A stretch of 64,000 nt of DNA. It comes from Pseudomonas anatoliensis (GTDB lineage Bacteria > Pseudomonadota > Gammaproteobacteria > Pseudomonadales > Pseudomonadaceae). The position numbers and the translations under genes are program-made. The DNA is taken from NCBI RefSeq assembly GCF_017976235.1, contig NZ_JACVHC010000005.1:62001-126000 (forward strand), given 5' to 3'. Shown here piece after piece: positions 34,649 through 43,489 of the stretch; the stretch's first letter is position 1, and the number at the start of each line of letters is the position of its first letter. The notes under the pieces were generated by a model. That model was not told the origin of the DNA. It worked only from the letters and a program-made list of their open reading frames with translations, and did not search any database.

Positions 34649-35952
34649 CAAGGGGGCTCCGGGAGCGGGCTTCGGGCAGCATCGATAAGGAGTGCCGCGG
34701 CCGCTTCAATAGTAAGGTTGCGTGCGTGCAGCGTGCCGAAACCCGGCCGTGCTGCATCGCGAAAATAGAGGTCGTATTGACCGGCACTGACGGCCAGCAA
34801 GGTCGCCGGGGCACAGTGCGCGGCGGCGCACGAACGCGTGCAACCGGACAGGTGCACGCTTTGCGCTTGCGCCAGCAGCGTCGCCAACAGACGGGCATCG
34901 CTTTTGGTGTCGGCCAGGCCTTTTCCACAGCCGTTGGTGCCGGTGCAGGCGATCATTCTTGCCAGTGGCTCAGCGGCCTCGGTCAGCAGGTGCAGTTGTT
35001 TGAGGCCTTCGATCACCTGGTTTGCGTCGGTCTGCGTCACGTTCGGCAGCAGCAGGCTTTGCCACGGGGTGAAACGCAGGCTGCCGTCACCGAACTGACG
35101 AGCCAGTTGAGCGGCACCGCGCAGCATGGCCGGGTCGAGGCGACCGAGTGGCGGCACCGCGCCAACGTAGACGAGAGTGTCTGTGCCTTGCGGATGAACG
35201 CCTATGTGCAGATCGTCCGCGCCTGGCAGACGTTGCCAGTTGCTGATCGCTTTGATCGGCAAGCGTGTTCTGAGCTGTTCAAGAAACGCCAGCATCGGCA
35301 GTTCTTCAAGTAAATGGCGCATCCGCGTTTGCTCGGGCCGCGCCAGTTCGAGGAACAATTCCAGCACCGCGACCACCAGCGCATGGCCATTCTCCAGCTT
35401 CACCGCGCCGACCGCGCGATCGCTCGGGCACCCGGCCAGACCAAACGCCAGCAACGTTTCGCCATCGCGCTCGAACGCCGACAACCACAGGTCGTGGGGA
35501 TGTTCGAGCATCGCCAGCGCTTCACCGCCATCGAGTTGCACGGCGAACTTGGCGCTCAACTCGTGGAAACGTGGATGGCTCTGCAGCGTGTCGAGAATCT
35601 GCTCGGCGAGTGCGCGGGTGTCGAAACGCATCTGGCGGTCGATCCCGGCGGTTGGGCTGAGCATCAGATTGCGCACATCATCGCCTGCGGCGGTGCGTGG
35701 CCCCAGTCCGGCAGCCAGCAAACCGTCGATCAGGGCAGCCGATTGCTCGCCGATGCCACGGATTTGCAGGTTGGCGCGATTGGTCGCCTCAATCGCCCCG
35801 CCAGCGAACTGTTCGGCGGCATTGGCCACCGCGTCAGCCTGATCGGCGCTGATCGAGCCGCCATTGAGCTTGATCCGGCAGATGCCGCCGTCCAATGCCT
35901 GGACGATACGCAGCAACCCCGGGCAGGCCGAGGGGCGTATGGCGGTGGACAT
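34648..35952 (-). CDS. cobG: Precorrin-3B synthase
   Basis: A 434-residue sulfite/nitrite-reductase-like monooxygenase that uses O2 to form precorrin-3B with its gamma-lactone, the signature step of the aerobic pathway. The Fe-S cluster cysteines appear in ACTGTNGCGKG and SGCTRSCAAAHC. The start at 35952 (MSTAIRPSACPGLLRIV) is chosen by homology. The frame continues to 36042 through the divergent promoter. It is the first gene of the leftward operon, 132 bp from cobL, which reads the other way. No B12-box riboswitch could be recognised in the gap. Confidence 0.93.
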   Translation of the reverse strand: MSTAIRPSACPGLLRIVQALDGGICRIKLNGGSISADQADAVANAAEQFAGGAIEATNRANLQIRGIGEQSAALIDGLLAAGLGPRTAAGDDVRNLMLSPTAGIDRQMRFDTRALAEQILDTLQSHPRFHELSAKFAVQLDGGEALAMLEHPHDLWLSAFERDGETLLAFGLAGCPSDRAVGAVKLENGHALVVAVLELFLELARPEQTRMRHLLEELPMLAFLEQLRTRLPIKAISNWQRLPGADDLHIGVHPQGTDTLVYVGAVPPLGRLDPAMLRGAAQLARQFGDGSLRFTPWQSLLLPNVTQTDANQVIEGLKQLHLLTEAAEPLARMIACTGTNGCGKGLADTKSDARLLATLLAQAQSVHLSGCTRSCAAAHCAPATLLAVSAGQYDLYFRDAARPGFGTLHARNLTIEAAAALLIDAARSPLPEPP

Positions 35953-36084
35953 CGGGCGTTCGTTCAAGGGGCTGACCGGCTGCGTGGGAAAGGCGCTTCG
36001 CGGGCGAAGGCGCGGTATTATGCCTGCTTTGTCCGGCGGCATGAAAAGTCTGCCCGTCGGAACGGCATGTTTAGAGGAATATAG

Positions 36085-37296
36085 ATGTCACCCTGGCTGA
36101 CGGTTGTGGGAATCGGTGAAGACGGCTTCAAGGGCCTGGGCAAAAACGCCCGGCGTGCCCTGATGGGCGCCTCGCGGATCGTCGGCGGTCAGCGCCAACT
36201 GGACCTGTTGCCCGTGTGCATTCGCGGCGAGCGGCAGTTGTGGCCGAGCCCCTTTTCGCTGGCACCGGTGCTTGAGCAGCGCGGTGCAGCGGTGTGCGTG
36301 CTGGCCAGCGGTGACCCGATGTTCTACGGCGTCGGCGCCAGCCTCGCGCGGCAACTGCCGAGCGACGAGATGCTGATCCTGCCCGCGCCATCCTCCTGCT
36401 CGCTGGCCGCCGCCCGCCTCGGCTGGCCGTTGCAGGACGTTGTGACGCTGTCGCTGGTCGCTCGACCACTGGCGGCGCTCAATGCGCAGTTGTTCAGCGG
36501 CGTGCGTCTGTTGCTGCTGAGCAATGACGGAGCCAGTCCCGCGGCAGTCGCGCAATTGTTGCGTGACCGCGGCTTTGGTTCGAGTCGCATAAGCGTGCTG
36601 GAACATCTGGGCGGCGACGCCGAACGGCGTATCGACAGCAGCGCCAATGACTGGTGCGACCCGCCGATTGCCGATCTGAATGTGATCGCCGTCGAATGCC
36701 GCGCCAACGCTGAAACCCCGCGACTGTCCCGTCTCGCCGGCCTGCCCGACTCGGCATTCCAGCATGACGGCCAACTGACCAAACGCGACGTGCGCGCGAT
36801 CACCCTCGCCCGCCTCGCGCCGACTCCCGGCGAACTACTGTGGGACGTCGGCGCGGGCAGTGGTTCGATTGGCATCGAGTGGATGCGCGCTCACCCAAGC
36901 TGCCGGACACTGGCCATCGAAGCCGATGACGGCCGTCAGCAATTGATCGAACACAACCGCGACGCGCTGGGTGTGCCAGGGCTGCAATTGATTCGCGGCA
37001 AGGCACCGCAAGCACTCGCGGGACTGGAGCGCCCGGACGCCATTTTCATCGGCGGTGGCGTGACCCGCGAAGGCGTGTTTGAAACCTGCTGGGAACAACT
37101 CAAACCCGGCGGCCGACTGGTCGCCAACGCGGTGACCCTGCAAAGCGAAGTCACCCTGATGCACTGGCGCGAACGTTACGGCGGCGAGCTGACGCGCATC
37201 CACGTCGCTCAGGCGCAACCGCTCGGCGAGTTCGACACCTGGCGTCAGGCGTTGCCGATCACCCTGCTCGATCTGGTCAAACCTTTCGATGCGTGA
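36085..37296 (+). CDS. cobL: Precorrin-6Y C5,15-methyltransferase (decarboxylating)
   Basis: A 403-residue fusion of CbiE and CbiT. Residues 1-210 are a tetrapyrrole methylase (WLTVVGIGEDG; VLASGDPMFYGVG) and residues about 225-403 are a Rossmann methyltransferase (LLWDVGAGSGSIGIEWM; IFIGGGVTREG). It methylates C5 and C15 and decarboxylates the C12 acetate. The start has AGAGGAATATAG upstream. The stop overlaps cbiD by 8 bases. First gene of the rightward cobL-cbiD-cobK operon. Confidence 0.96.
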   Translation: MSPWLTVVGIGEDGFKGLGKNARRALMGASRIVGGQRQLDLLPVCIRGERQLWPSPFSLAPVLEQRGAAVCVLASGDPMFYGVGASLARQLPSDEMLILPAPSSCSLAAARLGWPLQDVVTLSLVARPLAALNAQLFSGVRLLLLSNDGASPAAVAQLLRDRGFGSSRISVLEHLGGDAERRIDSSANDWCDPPIADLNVIAVECRANAETPRLSRLAGLPDSAFQHDGQLTKRDVRAITLARLAPTPGELLWDVGAGSGSIGIEWMRAHPSCRTLAIEADDGRQQLIEHNRDALGVPGLQLIRGKAPQALAGLERPDAIFIGGGVTREGVFETCWEQLKPGGRLVANAVTLQSEVTLMHWRERYGGELTRIHVAQAQPLGEFDTWRQALPITLLDLVKPFDA

Positions 37297-38386
37297 CGAA
37301 ACCGCCGAACAACCCGCGCCCCTGCGCAGCGGCCTGACCACCGGCAGCTGTGCCACCGCCACCAGCCTCGCCGCCGCCCGGCTGCTGCTCGGCGGAGTCT
37401 CGGCCGATGCCGTGCAAATCATCTTGCCCAAGGGCAAGCAGGTGCAGATGCGTCTGGAGTTCTGCCGGTTGACCGACGACGGCGCCGAAGCCGGGACGAT
37501 CAAGGACGCCGGCGACGACCCGGACGTGACCCACGGCGCCTTGCTCTATTCGCGGGTGCGACTGCTGGCCGAACCGGGGATTCGCTTCAATGCCGGTGCG
37601 GGCGTTGGCACCGTGACCCGCCCGGGACTGGTGCTGGCCGTGGGCGAACCGGCGATCAATCCGGTGCCGCGCAAGATGATCAGCGACCACCTGAGCCTGC
37701 TCGCGGCCGAAACCGGTTATGCCGGCGGTTTCGAGGTCACCGTCAACGTCGAGGGCGGCGAAGCCCTCGCGCTGAAAACCATGAACCCGCGCCTGGGCAT
37801 TCTCGGCGGATTGTCGATCCTCGGCACCAGCGGCATCGTCCGGCCCTTTTCCTGCGCGGCGTACATCGCCTCCATTCACCAAGGCATCGATGTCGCCAAG
37901 ACCAACGGCTACCTGCACATCGCCGCCTGCACCGGCAACGCCAGCGAAGACACCATGCGCCGAGTCTACGATTTGCCGGAAATCGCCCTGATCGAAATGG
38001 GCGACTTTGTCGGCGCGGTGCTCAAGCATTTGCGCAAAGTGCCTGTGGATAAACTCAGTCTATGCGGCGGTTTCGGCAAGATCAGCAAACTGGCGGCCGG
38101 GCACATGGATCTGCACTCGCGCCATTCCAGCATTGACCTGCCGCAACTGGCCGACTGGGCGGCGGCGATCGGCGCTGACGAGACTTTGCAGCAGAATATT
38201 CGTGAGGCGAACACCAGCCAGCAGGCGTTGGCGATGGCCAGTGCAGTGGGGATCGCACTGGGCGATGAAGTCTGTCGACACGCGTTGAATTTCGCCCGTA
38301 GCGTGGTGCCAGCGCAGGTGCAGGTCGAGGTATTTGCGATTGATCGTCAGGGCGGCATTGTCGGCCATGCTGGAGGTTTCGCATGA
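37289..38386 (+). CDS. cbiD: Cobalt-precorrin-5B (C1)-methyltransferase
   Basis: A 365-residue SAM-dependent methylase. It starts MRDETAEQPAPLRSGLTTGSC, with the CbiD signatures LTTGSCATATSLAAA, GAGVGTVTRPGL, NPRLGILGGLSILGTSGIV and LCGGFGKISKLAAGH. CbiD belongs to the anaerobic pathway and is common in pseudomonads in place of CobF, which agrees with the absence of cobF here. It overlaps both cobL and cobK, so the three are translationally linked. Confidence 0.96.
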   Translation: MRDETAEQPAPLRSGLTTGSCATATSLAAARLLLGGVSADAVQIILPKGKQVQMRLEFCRLTDDGAEAGTIKDAGDDPDVTHGALLYSRVRLLAEPGIRFNAGAGVGTVTRPGLVLAVGEPAINPVPRKMISDHLSLLAAETGYAGGFEVTVNVEGGEALALKTMNPRLGILGGLSILGTSGIVRPFSCAAYIASIHQGIDVAKTNGYLHIAACTGNASEDTMRRVYDLPEIALIEMGDFVGAVLKHLRKVPVDKLSLCGGFGKISKLAAGHMDLHSRHSSIDLPQLADWAAAIGADETLQQNIREANTSQQALAMASAVGIALGDEVCRHALNFARSVVPAQVQVEVFAIDRQGGIVGHAGGFA

Positions 38387-39111
38387 AGCGGATTCTGTTG
38401 TTGGGCGGCGTGACTGAGGCGCTGGCGATTGCCCGCACCCTTGACCCGCAACATATTTACAGCCTGGCCGGGGTGGGTCGTGTGCCCAGCGATCTAAGCT
38501 GTCAGGTGCGCGTCGGTGGCTACGGTGGCGCTGAAGGTCTGGCGCAGTTCATTCGCGATGAAGGCGTTGATCTGCTGCTCGATGCCACTCACCCCTACGC
38601 CGCACAAATCAGCCAGAACGCCGCCACCGCCGCGCAACTGACCGGTATCCCCTGCTGGGCCTTGCGCCGTCCTGCGTGGCAACCGCAGCCGGGCGATGAC
38701 TGGCGTGAAGTCAGCGACTGGGCCGAACTGATCGACGCCCTCGAACCGTTTCGTCGCCCCCTGTTCACCTTGGGCCGCGAACCGTTGCAACACCTCGACG
38801 AAATCCCCGCCGAACAATTCTGGACCCTGCGCGCCCTCGACGTTTATCCCGGCAACGAACGCTGCGAAGTCATCGGCGCACGTGGGCCGTTCCTGCTGGA
38901 GGACGAGCGGGCGCTATTCGAACGGCGGCAGATTGATGTGCTGATCAGCAAAAACAGCGGCAGCACGGCGACCGAACCGAAGCTGGAAGTGGCTCGGGAG
39001 CGTGGGGTGCCGGTGATTGTGTTGAAGCGGCCGGGGTTGCCGGGGGTTGATCGGGAGTTTGGGTCGGTCGACGAAGTCATCACCGCCCTCGCGACCTTCA
39101 ACCGGCTTTAA
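38383..39111 (+). CDS. cobK: Precorrin-6A reductase
   Basis: A 242-residue NAD(P)H enzyme that reduces the macrocycle after CbiD and before CobL. It starts MKRILLLGGVTEALAIARTL (nucleotide-binding fold), with DATHPYAAQISQNA, PLFTLGREPLQHL and LISKNSGSTATEPKLEVARE. ATGA overlap with cbiD. Last gene of its operon; a family B repeat lies downstream. Confidence 0.95.
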   Translation: MKRILLLGGVTEALAIARTLDPQHIYSLAGVGRVPSDLSCQVRVGGYGGAEGLAQFIRDEGVDLLLDATHPYAAQISQNAATAAQLTGIPCWALRRPAWQPQPGDDWREVSDWAELIDALEPFRRPLFTLGREPLQHLDEIPAEQFWTLRALDVYPGNERCEVIGARGPFLLEDERALFERRQIDVLISKNSGSTATEPKLEVARERGVPVIVLKRPGLPGVDREFGSVDEVITALATFNRL

Positions 39112-39165
39112 AAAGGTCGCACCGTCGCTCCGGTGTGCACAGATTATGCGGATGACACAGACCAC

Positions 39166-39254
39166 TGTAGGAGTGAGCCTGCTCGCGATGACGTCAGCAC
39201 AGCCGGCACCTCATTGCCTGACACAGCGATTTCGCGAGCAGGCTCACTCCTACA
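39166..39254. repeat. REPIN-like inverted repeat, family B
   Basis: Arms TGTAGGAGTGAGCCTGCTCGCGA and its reverse complement around a roughly 40-base centre. It lies between cobK and the small orphan gene. Confidence 0.85.
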
Positions 39255-39409
39255 ATGTCCCAGGCTTGACCGAATATCTGACTGCGTCCGAATTTAATCC
39301 TACAACCGCGCCAGATACTGCCCACAACAACTTAACGAATTACTGACTGTCAGCGTCGAGCGTCCGCATCTACGCTCACTGTCTTTCATTCCAAAGGCAT
39401 AGACATCCA

Positions 39410-39721
39410 ATGTCAGAAAAATTCCTGCGTTTCGACGTTAAGGATCACCTCACAACATCTGCCGACCTCGGCCAATACATCAAGGCCTGTGAGATCGAAG
39501 ACTCGGGCGATGGGCAACTCAACCGAGTATCTTTCCGAGACGTCATGCAGACCATCCGAGCACGAATAGAAAGCGACTCGGATTTCGCCCAGGCAATGCG
39601 AATCGAAGCCGCTACACTCATTTATAACGGCGAAATCGAGCTGGGCCGCAGACTTCTCAAACTCTTGCAGGAAGCTCTGCGACACCAAACCGCACGACGC
39701 TTTTTTACTTATCGGCCCTGA
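39410..39721 (+). CDS. Small protein resembling addiction-module antidotes at its N-terminus
   Basis: A 103-residue protein, MSEKFLRFDVKDHL... The N-terminal half (FDVKDHLTTSADLGQYIKACE, then the RDVMQTI region) is laid out like HigA-family putative antidote proteins (FDxxxxLxTxEDxxxYLxAxxE). The C-terminal half lacks the usual LSREGLYKAL helix-turn-helix. No RelE/HigB toxin lies beside it. It could be a relic or an unrelated small regulator. The start is the ATG at 39410; a weak ribosome site (AAAGG) lies upstream. Confidence 0.55.
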   Translation: MSEKFLRFDVKDHLTTSADLGQYIKACEIEDSGDGQLNRVSFRDVMQTIRARIESDSDFAQAMRIEAATLIYNGEIELGRRLLKLLQEALRHQTARRFFTYRP

Positions 39722-39768
39722 TCAGGCTAAATAGCCACGCCTGATCGCCCACCCTATGGACCTGTCCC

Positions 39769-40167
39769 ATGAACCGACAACGGCTCGCGCTTGCCTGGAT
39801 TGCCTGCTTTGCAGTGCTGTTCAACATGCTCGCCATGCCGATGACGGGAGCGATGGCACAGGCGGCCAATTCACCGGCCGAGCAATTGTTGTGGAGCAGT
39901 TTCTGCACTGGCAGCGGGACGAAAATGGTGGCGATCAACATCGGCACCACCGATCAGCAAGCCCCGCCGAATGACACCCATTCCAACATGCAGCATTGCT
40001 GGTGTTGCTCGGGCTCAGCGCCGCTGGTGGCGCTGCCGGGACATGCACCGCAGCTGTATTTTGCGCGTTTCGAAAGCAATCGCAGTGTGGCGCCCGCCTC
40101 ATTGCAAGCCCCTACGCCGCGCCAGCAATGGCCGAGTCTGAACCCCCGCGCCTCCCCTCTGGTTTGA
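39769..40167 (+). CDS. DUF2946 domain-containing protein
   Basis: A 132-residue secreted or membrane-tethered small protein, starting MNRQRLALAWIACFAVLFNMLAMPMTGAMAQA, a signal peptide with likely cleavage after AMAQA. A CWCCSG cysteine cluster near residue 80 and a preceding HSNMQHC suggest metal binding. DUF2946 proteins regularly sit beside copper uptake genes, as here (PCuAC chaperone and TonB copper receptor downstream). The exact role is unknown. Confidence 0.82.
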   Translation: MNRQRLALAWIACFAVLFNMLAMPMTGAMAQAANSPAEQLLWSSFCTGSGTKMVAINIGTTDQQAPPNDTHSNMQHCWCCSGSAPLVALPGHAPQLYFARFESNRSVAPASLQAPTPRQQWPSLNPRASPLV

Positions 40168-40215
40168 TTTGTTCGCGCAATTAATCTGCGTTTCAAATCG
40201 TTCTGGAGAACTGCC

Positions 40216-40695
40216 ATGTTGAACAAATTCATCGTCATCGCTGCGCTGTTGCTGCCTGCGTGCTTCGCCCATGCCCACGAATATAAGGCTGGCGAGCTTG
40301 AAATTGCCCACCCGTGGTCACAGGAGCTACCGCCCAATGCACCCACGGTTGCCGCGTATTTCGTGATTCACAACACCGGCAAGACCGCCGACCGCTTGCT
40401 CAGTGTCGACTCGCCCATCGCCCCCGAAGCACAATTGCATGAGCATGTGATGCAGGGCGACCTGATGAAGATGCAGCAGGTGCCGAGCGTAGATATTCCT
40501 GCGGGCGGCAACGTGACCTTCGCGCCGATGGCCTATCACGTGATGCTGCTCAACCCGACTGAGCGCAGCCTGCTCAGCGACGGCAAACGCTTCCCGCTGA
40601 CGATGCATTTCGAGAAGGCCGGGGACGTCACCGTCGAAGTCGCCGTGCAGAAGAAACCGCCGGAAAATACCAAGGCCCACGCGCACGCTCAGTAA
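40216..40695 (+). CDS. Periplasmic copper chaperone PCu(A)C
   Basis: A 159-residue periplasmic protein that binds Cu(I) and delivers it to copper enzymes, classically the CuA or CuB site of cytochrome oxidase. Signal peptide MLNKFIVIAALLLPACFAHA. The HX10MX21HXM copper motif can be read in HEHVMQGDLMKMQ and APMAYHVML. A His-rich tail (AHAHAQ) adds metal ligands. It lies 48 bp after one DUF2946 gene and 21 bp before the other. Confidence 0.9.
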   Translation: MLNKFIVIAALLLPACFAHAHEYKAGELEIAHPWSQELPPNAPTVAAYFVIHNTGKTADRLLSVDSPIAPEAQLHEHVMQGDLMKMQQVPSVDIPAGGNVTFAPMAYHVMLLNPTERSLLSDGKRFPLTMHFEKAGDVTVEVAVQKKPPENTKAHAHAQ

Positions 40696-40716
40696 TCAGC
40701 CCGGCTGATCGCACCC

Positions 40717-41148
40717 ATGCGCCCGCCTCGCGACAGGTCCATCGACAACCGCCGTCAGCACGGCAGTTGGATCGCCCTGTTCGCCATGTTGATGATCTTC
40801 ATCGGCCCACTGATTTCTCAGTCAATGCCGATGAATCAGCACGCCTCGACATCCGCGCCAATGAGCATGGACATGTCGATGGACATGCCCGGCATGGATC
40901 ACTCCGGGCATGGCGCAAAACCCGCCGCCGAACATTGCCCGCCACAATCCTCGCAGCATGTGCTGTGGGAAAAATGCGGCTATTGCAGCCTGCTGTTCAA
41001 TTGCCCGGCACTGACCGGTGGCGGCGATTTCGTTGCCTTCAATATCCCGCCGCTGAACACCTTCACTTCACCCTCGCCACGCCTGGGTCATGCCCGGCAA
41101 ACCTTCTTCCCCGGCGCCCGCCCCCGCGCCCCGCCCGTCACAGCGTAA
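40717..41148 (+). CDS. DUF2946 domain-containing protein, Met/His-rich
   Basis: A 143-residue protein with one hydrophobic segment (IALFAMLMIFIGPLISQSM, about residues 18-36) and a striking MSMDMSMDMPGMDHSGHG stretch typical of copper-binding loops, then a CGYCSLLFNC cluster. A likely periplasmic copper handler for the receptor encoded next. It shares the CGYC/CWCC feature with the first DUF2946 protein, 0.9 kb upstream, so the two are probably diverged relatives. Confidence 0.8.
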   Translation: MRPPRDRSIDNRRQHGSWIALFAMLMIFIGPLISQSMPMNQHASTSAPMSMDMSMDMPGMDHSGHGAKPAAEHCPPQSSQHVLWEKCGYCSLLFNCPALTGGGDFVAFNIPPLNTFTSPSPRLGHARQTFFPGARPRAPPVTA

Positions 41149-41232
41149 ACACGCACCTTTGATTGCACACGGTTGAGAAGACAGCCTCAGGCTGCCGGCC
41201 GTGTCGTTTACGACTGCTTGATGGAAATTGTC

Positions 41233-43353
41233 ATGTCCAGGTTTTCTGCTGTTCCCCGCTCGGGCTCTGCCCAGGCGTCCTTCGCTTTGAACGAATCGCG
41301 CATTCGTTTCAGGCACGCTATCGCCGTCCTTTGCGGCATCCTGCTGTCCCCGCTGGTGCTGGCCGATGATCACGCCGATCACCGCGAAGAACTGAGCCCG
41401 ACGGTGATTACCGCCATCGCCCCGAGCTCGCCACTGACCATCGTCACCAATCCCAAAGACCCGCGCCAGCCAGTGCCTGCCAGCGATGGTGGCGACTACC
41501 TGAAGACCATTCCGGGCTTTGCGCTGGTGCGCAACGGCGGCACCAACGGCGATCCGGTACTGCGTGGCATGTTCGGTTCGCGCCTGAATATTCTTACCAA
41601 CGGCAGCATGATGCTCGGCGCCTGCCCAGGCCGGATGGACGCGCCGACCTCGTACATCTCGCCGGAAACCTACGACAAACTCACCGTAATCAAAGGCCCG
41701 CAAACCGTGCTCTATGGCCCGGGTGCCTCGGCCGGCACCGTGCTGTTCGACCGTGAACCGGAGAGCTTCGGCGAACTCGGCACGCGGGTGAACGCCAGCA
41801 TTCTGGCCGGCTCCCACGGGCGCTTCGACAAAGTCGTCGACGCCGCTGCCGGCGGTCCATTGGGCTACGTGCGAGTGATCGGCAACACCGCGCACTCCGA
41901 CGACTACCGCGACGGCAACAACGACATCGTCGCCTCGCGCTACGACAAGTGGAACGGCGATGTCGCCGTGGGCTGGACGCCGGACGCCGACACCCTGATC
42001 GAGCTCACCGCCGGCAAGGGTGATGGTGAAGCCCGCTACGCCGGACGCGGCATGGACGGTTCGCAGTTCCTGCGTGAAAGCCTCGGCCTGCGCGTCGAAA
42101 GATCCAACATCAGCGACGTGCTGGAGAAGCTGGAAGCGCAGGTCTATTACAACTACGCCGACCATGTGATGGACAACTACACCCTGCGCACCCCGTCCGG
42201 CACCGGCATGATGGCGGGGCCAATGGCATCCAACGTCGACCGCCGCACCCTTGGCGCACGGATCAAAGCGACGTGGCGCTGGGCTGACATTCAGCTGATC
42301 ACCGGCCTTGACGCGCAGACCAACGAACACCGCCAGCGCAGCGGCATGGGCATCGATACCTACAAGGATCAGCCCTACAACAAGGACGCCGATTTCCATA
42401 ACTACGGCCTGTTCAGCGAAATGACCTGGTACGCCGCCGACCGTGATCGCCTGATCACCGGCGCCCGCGTTGACCGCGCCTCGGCCAAGGATTACCGGCA
42501 GACCAGCGGTTCGGGAATGATGAGTCGACCGAACCTGACCGCCGATGACACCCGCGCCGACACCTTGCCGAGCGGCTTCGTGCGCTACGAGCATGATCTG
42601 GCCGACAGCCCGACCACGCTCTATGCCGGTATTGGCCACGCACAGCGCTTCCCGGATTACTGGGAGCTGTTTTCGCCGAAGTCGGGACCTGCGGGCTCGG
42701 TCAATGCGTTCGACTCGATCAAACCGGAAAAGACCACCCAACTGGATTTCGGCGTGAACTACAAGAGTGCCGATCTTGAGGCATGGGCCTCCGGGTACAT
42801 CGGCGTGGTGCGCGACTACATTCTCTTCGACTACACCCCGGGAATGATGGGCATGAGCACTTCGCGCGCCGAGAACATCGACGCGCGGATCATGGGCGGT
42901 GAACTCGGTGCCGCGTACAAACTCACCGACAACTGGAAAGCCGATGCGACCCTGGCCTACGCCTGGGGCAAGAACAGCAGCGACGGTTCGGCCCTGCCAC
43001 AAATGCCGCCGCTGGACGCACGTATGGGCCTGACCTATACCGAAAACAACTGGAGCGCCGGCGCACTGTGGAGGGTGGTTGCCGCGCAAAACCGTATCGA
43101 CCAGAACAAGGGCAACGTGGTCGGCAAGGATTACGACAAGAGTTCGGGCTTCGGCGTGTTCTCGCTCAACGGTGCCTACCGGATCAACAAAAACTGGAAG
43201 GTCAGCAGCGGCGTCGACAACCTGTTCGGCAAGGCTTACGCCGAACACCTGAACCTGGCGGGCAACGCCGGTTTCGGCTACCCGGCCAACGACCCGCAAG
43301 CCATCAATGAACCGGGGCGCACGCTCTGGACCAAGGTGGACATGAGTTTCTGA
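41233..43353 (+). CDS. TonB-dependent copper receptor (OprC/NosA type)
   Basis: A 706-residue outer-membrane gated barrel for copper import. A signal region (RHAIAVLCGILLSPLVLA) is followed by a plug domain with YLKTIPGFALVRNGGTNGDPVLRG and GACPGRMDAPTSYI, then the barrel, with a C-terminal TKVDMSF ending in Phe as usual. Met-rich loops (MMAGPM, GSGMMSR, GMMGMS) and the MMLGACPGRMD segment are typical of OprC. I chose the ATG at 41233; earlier starts at 41221 and 41173 exist. It is part of the copper cluster. A repeat follows. Confidence 0.9.
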   Translation: MSRFSAVPRSGSAQASFALNESRIRFRHAIAVLCGILLSPLVLADDHADHREELSPTVITAIAPSSPLTIVTNPKDPRQPVPASDGGDYLKTIPGFALVRNGGTNGDPVLRGMFGSRLNILTNGSMMLGACPGRMDAPTSYISPETYDKLTVIKGPQTVLYGPGASAGTVLFDREPESFGELGTRVNASILAGSHGRFDKVVDAAAGGPLGYVRVIGNTAHSDDYRDGNNDIVASRYDKWNGDVAVGWTPDADTLIELTAGKGDGEARYAGRGMDGSQFLRESLGLRVERSNISDVLEKLEAQVYYNYADHVMDNYTLRTPSGTGMMAGPMASNVDRRTLGARIKATWRWADIQLITGLDAQTNEHRQRSGMGIDTYKDQPYNKDADFHNYGLFSEMTWYAADRDRLITGARVDRASAKDYRQTSGSGMMSRPNLTADDTRADTLPSGFVRYEHDLADSPTTLYAGIGHAQRFPDYWELFSPKSGPAGSVNAFDSIKPEKTTQLDFGVNYKSADLEAWASGYIGVVRDYILFDYTPGMMGMSTSRAENIDARIMGGELGAAYKLTDNWKADATLAYAWGKNSSDGSALPQMPPLDARMGLTYTENNWSAGALWRVVAAQNRIDQNKGNVVGKDYDKSSGFGVFSLNGAYRINKNWKVSSGVDNLFGKAYAEHLNLAGNAGFGYPANDPQAINEPGRTLWTKVDMSF

Positions 43354-43360
43354 CAAAAAA

Positions 43361-43460
43361 AGTCAAAAGATCGCAGGCTGCGCCAGCTCCTACATTGGAG
43401 CGCGGACATCCTGTAGGAGCTGCCGAAGGCTCGGGCCGCGATCGGACGATCTTTTGATCT
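43361..43460. repeat. REPIN-like repeat, family A, outward order and altered
   Basis: Left arm ends CTCCTACA (43394) and right arm begins TGTAGGAG (43412), as in the accC-prmA copy. The right arm carries an insertion (GGGCCGCGATCGGAC) that disturbs pairing. Confidence 0.65.
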
Positions 43461-43489
43461 AAAAAAATTCGCCCAGCGGAGCAAACGTG

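Noticed and set aside
35953..36084. Cobalamin riboswitch between cobG and cobL
   Set aside because: No B12-box or typical long leader could be found in the 132 bp; the gap is too small for two riboswitches.
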